From Alphaproteobacteria bacterium 41-28 (GTDB lineage: Bacteria > Pseudomonadota > Alphaproteobacteria > UBA9655): DNA of 43,344 bases. The DNA is taken from NCBI GenBank assembly GCA_001897795.1, contig MKUL01000009.1:1-43344 (forward strand), given 5' to 3'. This document shows positions 1-8,055 of this stretch, in pieces. The notes under the pieces were generated by a model. The model made no database searches. It worked only from the letters and a program-made list of their open reading frames with translations, and had not been told where the DNA came from. Each line of letters opens with the position of its first letter. Positions within the stretch are counted from its first letter, which is position 1. The translations under genes and the position numbers were made by a program.

Positions 1-50
1 CTCCCTCTCATTTATTGATCCCGCGAGTATATCATCTCCAACATTCTTCG

Positions 51-607
51 TCAGAGGTTTTTAGAGGCGCCCTTTCCTTGAAGTGCAGCTTTTTTGATCC
101 ACTCTATGGCATTAATTTCATTTTTCTTAACTCCCTTACCAAGGCCATACTTAATTCCAAGATGAAGTTGAGCATTAGCATAACCTTGCATTGAAGCTTT
201 ATTAACTCATTCAAAAGATATAATATCACTTTGCTTGACTCCTTCGCCATGAGCATACATTAATCCAAGTCCGTACTGTGCTAGAACGTGTTGTTGCAAT
301 GCAGCTTTTTTAACCCGTTCAAAGGCTTCACTTTCATTTTTTTTACTCCTTCCCCCTGTCTATACATAATCCCCAATGCAAATTGAGCATTAGCATAGCC
401 ATTAATGGCAGCTTTCTTAATAAATTTATAAGCTTTAGTGTAATTTTGATTTACTACTTTACCAAAATAATAAAAACCTCCTATCATAAGTTGAATTTCA
501 GGGTGAAAAGGTTGAAGTTTTCGTATAAATGCTTCTAAATCTTTTTCATTCATGTTATTATGGTTATCAAATAAATCTCTTGCTTTCTTAAAAATAACTT
601 CCCTCAA
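51..607 (-). pseudogene. Sel1-repeat protein, broken by frameshift and stop
   Basis: Minus-strand reading shows tandem Sel1-like units (for example GYANAQFALGIMYRQGEGV, then AQYGLGLMYAHGEGV and AQLHLGIKYGLGKGV after changing frame). The intact reading from a TTG at 607 runs about 90 residues and then leaves frame at a run of eight A (337-344 on the plus strand reads as T8). Adding one base restores the Sel1 pattern. A TGA at 207-209 then interrupts the restored frame where a Trp would be expected, and the frame ends at 51. Sel1 repeats are alpha-helical protein-interaction repeats, common in amoeba-associated bacteria. No ATG start or good ribosome site is seen at 607, so the 5' end may be lost too. 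Confidence 0.75.
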
Positions 608-791
608 TTCATCTTTAGATTTTCTAGCATATATTCAACACAACTATTCTCAGGCCGCTTAAGTCTCATATGTACTGAACTCATACAGCCCAAGATAAAT
701 ACTTGCAGAAATTCTAAAATGATACTACACTGTATTGGAAATGCCGCTATCAAACAGTCTAATTTGCATATTTATATGAGGAGTCATTCTT

Positions 792-1631
792 ATGAAGAAA
801 AGTTTAAAGAATATCACAAGACTTTTTACGATTGCTTTAATCTTGGCAATACCTCAGACGAGCCACGCGATGGAGACAGTGTTTGAGGATATTCCTGAGG
901 AGCTCAGGAGTCTTATTGTAAAGCAGGCTGCTTATGAACAATGTTTAGAGGAGAAAAATCCTGTTAGCTTAAATAAAACTCTAGTTAACTTGGCACTTGT
1001 TTGTAAAGAATGGAAAGGTATCATCAACGATGATATGCAAGTGGGCAAGCTAAGCTGGAAGGCATGGAATGGCGTGACGCCCAAAAATGAAAATATTTAT
1101 CAACAGTTTTTAAATGGGATACTGATTTATAGGCCTGACCCGAAAAGCGATAAGGGAAAAATAGAACTGCCAATAGCAGCATTAACGAATCCCTTAGAAT
1201 CTACCTTTGATTTATCAAGCTGTGGAGATACGGGAAAACATTTAAGCATCGCAACAGGGTATAGCAAAGGGTATAATCCTGCAAACTCTACAAAGGTTGA
1301 AGTATGGCTAACACCTAGGTTTTTAGTGGATCAAAATATGTCTACCCTGCCTCATAATCATTGTTTGAGAAAGATTATTGAGGAAGGCCGCTGGGATACA
1401 GCGAAAGCACCTGTGGGAATCTTTTGGACTAGCCGTGGGTGCTGGCTAGATAAAACTTTGACCCATTGTGACTATATTACAAATCAATCAATGGAAGACC
1501 TAGGGGATGGCAGTTTGAATAAAAAATGGAATTTGATCCAATATCCCATAGGATATATGAGTGACAATCCAAACGACTACCAGCTCCCCGCCTATTTTTT
1601 GAAAATGTTTCATGTTTCGTTTGTGAAATAA
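792..1631 (+). CDS. secreted F-box-like protein
   Basis: The protein has 279 residues. Residues 1-26 look like a Sec signal peptide: basic start, hydrophobic core, cleavage probably after SHA. Residues about 30-80 resemble an F-box: an IPEELRSLIVKQ-like first helix, then LALVCKEWKGIIND. F-boxes bind Skp1 in eukaryotic SCF ubiquitin ligases, so an exported bacterial copy suggests a host-directed effector; that role is inference. The rest (residues 80-279) is unrecognised and could hold the target-binding part. GGAG stands about 11 bases before the ATG. The weaker F-box match (a long insert between its helices) lowers certainty compared with the protein at 4646-6448. Confidence 0.65.
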   Translation: MKKSLKNITRLFTIALILAIPQTSHAMETVFEDIPEELRSLIVKQAAYEQCLEEKNPVSLNKTLVNLALVCKEWKGIINDDMQVGKLSWKAWNGVTPKNENIYQQFLNGILIYRPDPKSDKGKIELPIAALTNPLESTFDLSSCGDTGKHLSIATGYSKGYNPANSTKVEVWLTPRFLVDQNMSTLPHNHCLRKIIEEGRWDTAKAPVGIFWTSRGCWLDKTLTHCDYITNQSMEDLGDGSLNKKWNLIQYPIGYMSDNPNDYQLPAYFLKMFHVSFVK

Positions 1632-1726
1632 GATAGGGATTAACATGATGTCTTACAAGTTTGTCTGAGTATCCTCTCTCCAACATGAGAAGAGAGAGTG
1701 CAGAAGGGACCCCGAACAATTAAATC

Positions 1727-1949
1727 TCTTTAAATGAGTTTTTATAGTTCTGTCTATCTTTCCATCAAACATACCTTTAAAACCTTCTAGAATGCTTTTT
1801 TGAGTTGGGATTGAACTTTTTGGTAATTCTGCCAAATTATCAGCAAGCATAACCAATCGTTTCGTTAGTCGTTTGTCCCCAAAGTTAGCTTTTTCAAATT
1901 CGGTCGATGCCCATCCATTCAATTCATTTGATCTATGTTGACCGCGCAT
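1727..1949 (-). pseudogene. IS4/Tn5-type transposase N-terminal remnant
   Basis: The minus-strand ORF around this stretch carries WASTEFEKANFGDKRLTKRL followed by LADNLAELPKSSIP. This matches the DNA-binding N-terminal domain of Tn5/IS50-like (IS4-family) transposases, whose pattern is a W..EF..A..GD.RL..RL motif and then a P..SIP motif. Only about 75 codons of the family survive; the DDE catalytic core is absent and the reading beyond residue 110 is unrelated. It lies tail to tail against the F-box-like gene at 792-1631. Confidence 0.6.
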
Positions 1950-2020
1950 TCTTATTTTGAGGTTCTTAACAACAGGACGATAATGCGCTAAACTCCTAAA
2001 AAACAAAGAGAGGAAGCCAT

Positions 2021-2243
2021 ATGTCTCACCAGAACTGTAAAAAATGCCATTCACCCAATTTTGTTAAAAGCGGACATACACGAGGCCATAAAAGATATAA
2101 GTGTAAAGAACGTGGTTGCCAGTTTACAAGTGCGCCTTGCATTGAAATGCTGGAAGTTAACGCCATCCAGATTAGCATGGATGGTAAGAGAAGATGCATG
2201 GATAATATTTACGCAGAGCGTCTTTGGCGCAGTCTCAAGTATG
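2021..2243 (+). pseudogene. chimeric transposase ORF: IS1-type zinc ribbon joined to IS3-type orfB, 5' exon
   Basis: A good ribosome site (GAGAGGA) precedes ATG 2021. Residues 1-36 contain C-x2-C (CKKC) and C-x4-C cysteines with a HKRYKCKERGCQFT run, the zinc ribbon of IS1-type InsA proteins. From the QFT onward the reading switches to the C-terminal part of an IS3-family integrase: QFTSAPCIEMLE, QISMDGKRRCMDN, then ERLWRSLKY. QFT(S) occurs in both families, so the join looks like recombination at a short shared sequence. At base 2243 the IS3 reading is cut by a group II intron and resumes at 4236. No DDE core is complete, so it is not a working transposase. Confidence 0.7.
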
Positions 2244-2755
2244 GCGTGTCCAGAGAAGGCTGGTTTGTTCAGCGGGAGTTAGTCCTGCCAGGGTAAGAGT
2301 CAGAAGCCCTGTAGCTGAAGTAGCAGCGTGGAAGGAAACTGAGACGCTGGAGCCTACAGATAAAGCCATCTTAAGGGTGGTGAGCGAGTAACTAGGCCGT
2401 AGCGAAAGCGAATGCATAGGTAGCCTCGAAAAGCGAAAATTCAAAGGCCGAGCCTTTCGTACTTAGGCGAAGGCAGTATAAGAAGCTCTAATCTGACGGA
2501 GAGGCTTCTTACTTTGACGGGGTATTAGCGACAGCATGGTTACAAGGACAAGCTAAGCAACTGGAGAAACCCTCCTTGTCCCTGGCAGAAATGCTTTGAG
2601 AAAGACCTTTCTGATAACCAGCATCACTGGGAAATGGGGAGGAGGCGAGAGGGTGACGGAGAGGTGTGTAATAGCTATGAAGCGAGGTAACGCTCGGGGA
2701 GCAAAGGCACCTTACTGATATAGATTTTCTTTCAACATAGAAAGGCAGAGATGGC

Positions 2756-4060
2756 ATGATAAAACCATTAATAAAATTGCAAGATCTGAGGAAGAGAATA
2801 TACATCAAGGCGAAGGCCGATAAGACTTGGAAGTTCTGGGGGCTATATGTTCATGTATGCAAACCAGAGACACTTCGAGCTGCTTACGAAATGGCACGTA
2901 AGAACAAAGGATCCCCGGAAGTTGATGGGGAAACTTTTGAAGCCATAGAAGAAAGAGGGCTGGAGGCGTTCTTGTGGGAGATACGCAAAGAACTGGTCAA
3001 TAGAACGTACTTGCCAACGAGAGCCAGAGAGAAGGCAATAGATAAGGGAAACGGGAAACTGAGAATCTTAAAAATTCCTTCTATTTGGGACAGAGTTGTT
3101 CAAGGAGCAGTTAAGCTTATTCTAGAACCTATCTTTGAACCAAACTTTCAGGAAGGTTCATATGGGTACCGTCCGAGAAGAACAGCTCATCAGGCTGTTT
3201 ATCGAGTATCAGGAGCACTAAACGAAGGAAAGACAAGGGTAATAGATCTCGATCTAAAATCTTACTTCGACAGCATTCGACATGACATTTTACTTAAGAA
3301 GATAGCAAGTCGAGTGGCAGACAGAGAAGTCCTTCGTCTTATAAAACTGATACTGAAAGCGGGAGGAAAGCGAGGTGTTGGTCAAGGCGGAGTTGCCTCA
3401 CCTCTTTTTAGCAACATCTATCTCACAGAGGTGGATGCAATGCTTGAAAGAGCTAAAGAAGCAACACGCAGAGACAAATACATTCACATAGAATATGCGA
3501 GGTTTGCCGATGACCTTGTGGTGCTGATTGAGAGGCACCGTAAGTGGGATTGGTTAGTCCCTGCAGTAGAGAAACGGCTCAGAGAAGAACTCACAAAGTT
3601 GGGTGTTGAAGTCAACCAAGAGAAAACAAAAGTGGTGAATCTCGAGGAAGGAGAATCTATCTCCTTTTTGGGGTTTGATTTTTGCAAAAGAAAGAATTGG
3701 AAAGGCGAGACTGTTGTCGTCTGCACCCCGAGGGGGAAAGCAAAGGCAATGCTCAAGCAAAAGATCAGAGAAATCTTCAAGCAAAACACATCACAACCCA
3801 TAAGGAGGGCGATTCAACAAATCAATCCAATCCTTAGCGGGTGGACAAACTACTTTTGTGTAGGAAACTCTAGCAAATGTTTCTGGAGCATCCGGGAATG
3901 GGTAGAGAAAAAGGTGAGAAGACACCTGATGAGAAGCCGGCAAAGGAGAGGTTTTGGCTGGAAGAGATGGAGTAGCGAGTGGATCTATCAAAATCTTGGA
4001 TTATTTAACGACTACAAGATAAGATACTTGCACCAAGCGAACGTGTCTCCAGAACAATAG
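2756..4060 (+). CDS. group II intron reverse transcriptase/maturase
   Basis: This intron-encoded protein (434 residues) should help splice its intron RNA and copy it into DNA targets. The reverse transcriptase fold covers residues about 60-310, with LDLKSYFDSI (first catalytic Asp), GVGQGGVASPLFSNIYL and the active-site box FADD at about 250-253 (the usual form is YADD). A maturase domain follows at about 325-420, with an ILSGWTNYF motif. The protein ends soon after, so there is no C-terminal HNH endonuclease; retrotransposition would be endonuclease-independent. The ATG at 2756 is chosen because the conserved N-terminal region begins directly after it; its ribosome site is weak. No frame damage is seen, so it may be active. 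Confidence 0.92.
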   Translation: MIKPLIKLQDLRKRIYIKAKADKTWKFWGLYVHVCKPETLRAAYEMARKNKGSPEVDGETFEAIEERGLEAFLWEIRKELVNRTYLPTRAREKAIDKGNGKLRILKIPSIWDRVVQGAVKLILEPIFEPNFQEGSYGYRPRRTAHQAVYRVSGALNEGKTRVIDLDLKSYFDSIRHDILLKKIASRVADREVLRLIKLILKAGGKRGVGQGGVASPLFSNIYLTEVDAMLERAKEATRRDKYIHIEYARFADDLVVLIERHRKWDWLVPAVEKRLREELTKLGVEVNQEKTKVVNLEEGESISFLGFDFCKRKNWKGETVVVCTPRGKAKAMLKQKIREIFKQNTSQPIRRAIQQINPILSGWTNYFCVGNSSKCFWSIREWVEKKVRRHLMRSRQRRGFGWKRWSSEWIYQNLGLFNDYKIRYLHQANVSPEQ

Positions 4061-4093
4061 GTCACATAAACCTTGATAAGAAAATATTAGGAA

Positions 4094-4125
4094 AGCGTAG
4101 TGCGGGAAATCTGCATGCTGCGTTT
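4094..4125 (+). other. group II intron domain V hairpin
   Basis: The sequence AGCGTAGTGCGG, GAAA tetraloop, then TCTGCATGCTGCGTTT folds into the catalytic domain V hairpin of group II introns, with the AGC triad at its 5' side. It lies 34 bases after the stop codon of the reverse transcriptase, as expected. About 110 bases separate it from the proposed 3' splice site, which is long for domain VI alone. Confidence 0.75.
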
Positions 4126-4235
4126 GAAGAGGCGGGAACTGGAAACGTGACTACGGGAGTCGGACTGAGGACTGCATCGAAAGAGGCAGAGAATACACCG
4201 GACCCTAAAGAAGGCGCGCCAGTTCTCGACCCTAC

Positions 4236-4444
4236 AGGAAGTTTATTTAAAATCCTATGAGTCTGTATATGAAGCAAAAGAAAGCTTAGGCTATTACATA
4301 GAGTTTTATAATAACTATAGGCCACACCAAGCCTTGGGTTACCAGACACCTGCCGAGGCGTATTTTAAAAACCGGCAGAAAACCACGCCTGATGGATATG
4401 TTGATAATTTGCTTCGCAAGTTACCAACATCCCCACAGGCGTAA
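4236..4444 (+). pseudogene. IS3-type transposase C-terminal 3' exon
   Basis: The frame continues the IS3 integrase: EVYLKSYESVYEAKESLGYY, then EFYNNYRPHQALGYQTPAEAYF, ending at TAA 4442-4444. The NNYRPHQALGYQTPAE signature is diagnostic of the IS3-family OrfB C terminus. Joined with 2021-2243 it forms the chimeric, incomplete transposase split by the group II intron. The N-terminal two thirds of the catalytic domain is missing. Confidence 0.8.
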
Positions 4445-4547
4445 CAACCACAACATAATATGTTTATTCATTGAAAGGAAGGAAGAGAGAATTTTATCAT
4501 AGCCCTGTATTTTCTACTCGCCCTACTTCCAGGGGCGTGATATATTT

Positions 4548-4580
4548 ATGAAAGCATTTGCTATGAAATATGGATTTTGA
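4548..4580 (+). pseudogene. tail remnant of a Sel1/F-box paralogue
   Basis: This short reading gives MKAFAMKYGF then TGA. It closely resembles VKALAMKYGI near the C terminus of the next gene (about 6339-6368). It is probably the leftover tail of a paralogue replaced by the insertion-sequence fragments to its left. The match covers only ten residues, so this is tentative. The rest of 4445-4645 shows nothing recognisable. Confidence 0.35.
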
Positions 4581-4645
4581 GTTTATTAAAGAAAATTGTG
4601 TTTCTTACTAATGTCCTAAAAATGATTATATGGGGAGGATGGGTT

Positions 4646-6448
4646 ATGAAATCTGATTTTTTTAAGGTTGCTTTGGTTGTATCCTTGGCTCTAGGACCTG
4701 CTAAAGCCATGAAGGAAGATGAAGAACCATCAAAGCATACACAATGCAAACTTTTACAAAAAAAATCATCCAAAACGAAATCACCTCTATCAAGCGAAGT
4801 ACCTATAGAAAGTTTACCGGATGAACTGCTTCTAACTATCTTTACTTTCGTTGAAATCCCAGATCTTGGCAAGTTATCTCAAGTTTCTACGCGCTGGAAT
4901 AAAATTACAGAGATTCCTAGCCTATGGAAATTTATGGGAGCTAAATATTATGGTGATTTTTTATCACCAAATGACTTGGCTCAAAACCCTAAGCAAATGG
5001 TTATTTCTCATTCTCTTCGTGTGGTTGTAAATCATACAGAAAGTTTAACAGAAATAGACAGACTTGTAAGTAGCTATCAATTGCATTTATATAATCCTCT
5101 TTTTAAGAAATATATAACAGAAATGGATTCATACCTATGGTATCCAAGAGATTTTTTTCAGATTCGCGAAGAGCTCATTATGCAAGGAAATGGATATTTT
5201 ATAGAAAGAAAAATCGAAGGTCTTAATGAGGGTCACGATGGCTATAAACAAGATTTAGAAGTTGCGAGAGAATTTAATGAATTTCTTATCCATCGAGGCG
5301 ATCAAAAGGCTATTGAGCGAAAGATAAAAGGCCTTACGTGTGGAGGAGAAGAGGAACCAGTTATTTCCCCTTCTTACATAAAACAATTCCCTCATTTGTC
5401 AGGATTTGCTCGTATTAAAACATCTTATGGGTATAAAAAAGACCTGTCAGCACTGAAAAAGTTTCGAGAGCTTCTCATTACAAAAGAAGAGCTTCTTATT
5501 AAGGAAGGAGATCAAAAGGCTATTGAGAGAAAACTAGTGGGCCTTGAATATGGGCGATATGGTTATGAAAAAGATTTGGAGGCTGCAAGAAAGTTCAATG
5601 AATCTCTTGTTGGAAAAGGAGATCAAGAGGCTATTTGGAGAAAAATAGAGGGCCTTGCAGGGACAAGAGTATGTAGCTGGGGTTATCAAAAAGATTCGGA
5701 AGCTGCCAGAGAGCTCAATGAATCTCTTGTTGAGAAAGGAGATCAAGAGGCTATTGAGAGAAAAATATCTGGTCTTTATTCGGGAGACAATGGCTATGAA
5801 AAAGATCCAGCAGCTGCCAGAGAGCTCAATGAATCTCTTGTTGAGAAAGGAGTTCCAAAGGCTATTGAGAGAAAACTAAGAGGCTTTGCTTCGGGATACT
5901 ATGGCTATGAAAAAGATCTGAAAGCTGCAAGAAAGTTCAATGAATCTCTTGTTGAAAAAGGAGATATAAAGGCTATTGAAAGAAAAATATTTGGTCTTTA
6001 TTTGGGAAACAATGGCTATGAAAATGACCCAGCAGCTGCCAGAGAGCTCAATGAATCTCTTGCTGAAAAAGGAGATCAAGAGGCGATTAAGAGAAAAATA
6101 GAGGGCCTTAGTTTTGACGGTAAATTTGAAAAATATGGCTATAAAAGAAACTTGGAAGCTGCAAGAAGGTTCAATGAATCTCTTGTTGAGAAAGGAGACC
6201 TGGAGGCTATCAAAAGGAAAATGGAAGGTCTCATAGAAGGAAGGAATGGTTATATAATGAATCCTTCGACTGCAAAAGAATTTATTGAAAATTTGGTGAT
6301 GGATAAAAATCCTGTTGCTCGTGGTATTGGAAAATACGTAAAAGCCCTTGCAATGAAGTACGGAATTCCAATATTAGGATATAAAGACCGTGAAAAAGAC
6401 CGTGAAAAAGTTGTTGAGTTTATTAAAGAGAATCACGTCCCGTATTGA
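4646..6448 (+). CDS. secreted F-box protein with Sel1-like repeats
   Basis: The protein has 600 residues from ATG 4646. This start has GGGGAGG seven to eight bases upstream and opens a clean signal peptide (hydrophobic core FFKVALVVSLALG, cleavage after AKA); an earlier in-frame start at 4577 lacks both. Residues about 52-95 hold a clear F-box: ESLPDELLLTIFTF, LGKLSQVSTRWNKI, PSLWKF. From about residue 195 come nine or so repeats of 36-40 residues of the form GYEKD..AAR.FNESLVEKGD..AIERK..GL, a degenerate Sel1-like solenoid. F-box plus solenoid is the layout of eukaryotic substrate adaptors, so an effector that recruits host ubiquitin ligase is the best guess; function is inferred. Confidence 0.82.
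   Translation: MKSDFFKVALVVSLALGPAKAMKEDEEPSKHTQCKLLQKKSSKTKSPLSSEVPIESLPDELLLTIFTFVEIPDLGKLSQVSTRWNKITEIPSLWKFMGAKYYGDFLSPNDLAQNPKQMVISHSLRVVVNHTESLTEIDRLVSSYQLHLYNPLFKKYITEMDSYLWYPRDFFQIREELIMQGNGYFIERKIEGLNEGHDGYKQDLEVAREFNEFLIHRGDQKAIERKIKGLTCGGEEEPVISPSYIKQFPHLSGFARIKTSYGYKKDLSALKKFRELLITKEELLIKEGDQKAIERKLVGLEYGRYGYEKDLEAARKFNESLVGKGDQEAIWRKIEGLAGTRVCSWGYQKDSEAARELNESLVEKGDQEAIERKISGLYSGDNGYEKDPAAARELNESLVEKGVPKAIERKLRGFASGYYGYEKDLKAARKFNESLVEKGDIKAIERKIFGLYLGNNGYENDPAAARELNESLAEKGDQEAIKRKIEGLSFDGKFEKYGYKRNLEAARRFNESLVEKGDLEAIKRKMEGLIEGRNGYIMNPSTAKEFIENLVMDKNPVARGIGKYVKALAMKYGIPILGYKDREKDREKVVEFIKENHVPY
5230..6330 (+). repeat. tandem coding repeats (Sel1-like units)
   Basis: About nine units of roughly 114 bases encode GY-x-KD/N followed by AAR-x-FNESLVEKGD-x-x-AI-x-RK. 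Central units (5545-6220) are very similar at the DNA level, with AATGAATCTCTTGTTGA recurring, which suggests recent expansion by unequal exchange. The first and last units are more diverged. Confidence 0.8.
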
Positions 6449-6987
6449 AAAATAGGACTCTAAAGTCACACAATTATTCTTCAATAAAAATCGCTATGTT
6501 AAAGAGTTGCGAATGCATTTTTTTATCACCATGAAGCGTCTATTAGTATAAATTATGATTGAAAGGTTATATTCTTTCTGAAAAATGCCTAGAATATATT
6601 CGTAATAAGCAATATAGTAGGGCAACAAGACGATTTAGACAGAGGAATAAGCTAATATATGTGGTTAGATTTTCTATATGGTTTCTCTTTTCAACTGGAT
6701 AGATCGAATGACTTTTCCTACGGTTAAGAAAAGTTTATTTTGGCAGAAACCTCTCCAGCTAAATTTTTAAAAATGTTTCGAAGGCTTCCAGAAAAGGGTT
6801 GTTCAAAAAAGAAAAGTGAGTATGATTACCACAATTTGAGCTTCATATTAGAAAAATAAAGCTTTAGGGTTTGAGGATTAATTACACTTGAAACTCTATC
6901 TAAAAGGGAGCTGCTCAGATATCGTTGCCAATGGGAGGACTGATTAGTGGCAATCTTACTTTCATTAGATAAAAAAAGTTAATTAAG
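6449..6987 (+). other. 539-base non-coding stretch before the biosynthetic block
   Basis: No gene, tRNA or clear terminator is seen. It contains the 30-base element at 6544-6573 that recurs upstream of the mbtH-like gene. The promoter of the Dap/NRPS block presumably lies here, but no convincing -35/-10 pair could be fixed by eye. Confidence 0.5.
6544..6573 (+). promoter_or_regulatory. shared 30-base element, copy A
   Basis: The core TATAAATTATGATTGAA with flanking TAG and GGTTATATT matches a stretch on the minus strand upstream of the mbtH-like gene (40791-40821) with one substitution and one extra A. TATGAT inside it resembles a -10 box. Only the right arm of the palindrome seen at the other copy is kept here. 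It stands about 415 bases before the first gene of the block, which would leave a long leader if it is the promoter. Confidence 0.45.
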
Positions 6988-8055
6988 ATGTTACCTATTA
7001 ATGTAAATAGATGTTCTGATTCAGATAGCATTTTAATCGAGCTTTCTTCTTTTTTAAACACTGCATCAAATAGTTTAAGAAAAATGCCTTATTATGTATG
7101 TAAAATAACCCAAGTTGGGTGCAATCCTGTTATAGGTTTAGTAAATTTAATAAATTACCAGGATTTCCATTCTAAAATCATACCTCATGAGCATGTTTAC
7201 AAAGATAAAATTAATGATTATGTTCAGCAATTTATTACAGGCAATATTTTAAACAATCCCATTTTACTTTTTTATAAAAATTTCTCAGAGTTTCAACATT
7301 TTATAAGCCAACTTGTTCATAGTTTGGATCAAATTAATGTACAGTGTATAAATGGAATTACTTATGAAATTTTCCCAGTTAACAATTGTGAGACTGTAGA
7401 AATGTTACAGAATTATCTTGGAAAGATACCCAAATTTTACATTGCAGATGGTCATCATAGAATTTATGCACTTTCAAAAATTAGAGCGCAATCAACAGCA
7501 GCCTTCTCACAACATTATCTTTCATTCGTTGTGCAGGAAGATGATTTGAAGCTAGGATCTTTTAATCGTTTTATTAAAGGGGTTAATTTAAACACTGAGC
7601 ATTTTATAAAACAGTTGAGACAAAAATATATAATAAAACAAGTATCCAAAGAGGAATTAAATTGTGAAACTAATGTCTATATTTACACAAGTGATATTTG
7701 GTATCAACTTGACCTTAAAAAACAGGCTTTCTCCAGTAAATTTACCCAAGTTCCATCTGTACATATAGATAAGTTTGTTATCTCACTATTAGCATCAAGC
7801 TCTCCGTTAACAAGTAAGGTTTTATACTCTCCTGGTACAGATAGAGTCGATGATATTCGTCAGTTTCATGAGAAAAATCAGTGTCAAGTAGCTATAAACA
7901 TTCCCAAAATATCACGTCATGAGTTGTTTAGTATTACAGAAGAAGCTTGCAGATTGCCTCCACATTCTACTTATTTTACTCCAAAGATACCCAATGACCT
8001 TTTTATACAAAAACTAAATTTGCAACCAATTAATATGGAAGATACCCTCATATGA
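6988..8055 (+). CDS. DUF1015 family protein, candidate serine kinase of the Dap cassette
   Basis: The protein has 355 residues and no signal peptide. Two DUF1015 hallmarks are clear: IADGHHRIYAL at about 152-162 and, near the C terminus, LPPHSTYFTPKI. PHEHVY at about residue 69 matches the family's early PHE motif. The biochemical role of DUF1015 proteins is not securely known to me. Its stop overlaps the start of the SbnA-like gene (ATGA), so the two are translationally coupled. In staphyloferrin B clusters the extra gene is SbnI, a ParB-like kinase making O-phosphoserine for SbnA; this protein may supply the same substrate. That is inference from position. Start: an in-frame TAA lies just upstream and ATG 6988 is the first; its ribosome site is poor. 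Confidence 0.8.
   Translation: MLPINVNRCSDSDSILIELSSFLNTASNSLRKMPYYVCKITQVGCNPVIGLVNLINYQDFHSKIIPHEHVYKDKINDYVQQFITGNILNNPILLFYKNFSEFQHFISQLVHSLDQINVQCINGITYEIFPVNNCETVEMLQNYLGKIPKFYIADGHHRIYALSKIRAQSTAAFSQHYLSFVVQEDDLKLGSFNRFIKGVNLNTEHFIKQLRQKYIIKQVSKEELNCETNVYIYTSDIWYQLDLKKQAFSSKFTQVPSVHIDKFVISLLASSSPLTSKVLYSPGTDRVDDIRQFHEKNQCQVAINIPKISRHELFSITEEACRLPPHSTYFTPKIPNDLFIQKLNLQPINMEDTLI

Larger units (their letters stand above)
2244..4235 (+). mobile_element. group II intron inserted in IS3-type transposase
   Basis: The intron is about 1,992 bases. The IS3 transposase reading stops after a TATG (2240-2243) and resumes as AGGAAGTTTATTTA at 4236, giving the expected ..SLKY-E-EVYLK.. when the exons are joined. 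That join sets the boundaries; the 5' end (GCGTGTCC) departs somewhat from the usual GUGYG, so an error of one or two bases is possible. About 510 bases of structured leader precede the reverse transcriptase gene, and a domain V hairpin follows it. This layout is that of a complete intron with its intron-encoded protein. The orientation matches the transposase, so splicing would restore the host reading frame. Confidence 0.8.

Noticed and set aside
4545..4645. Start of the F-box/Sel1 protein at 4577
   Set aside because: The extra 23 residues have no ribosome site and would bury the signal peptide. ATG 4646 has GGGGAGG upstream.
5230..6330. CRISPR-like array
   Set aside because: The period of about 114 bases lies fully within a reading frame and encodes a degenerate protein repeat; there are no short identical repeats with unique spacers.
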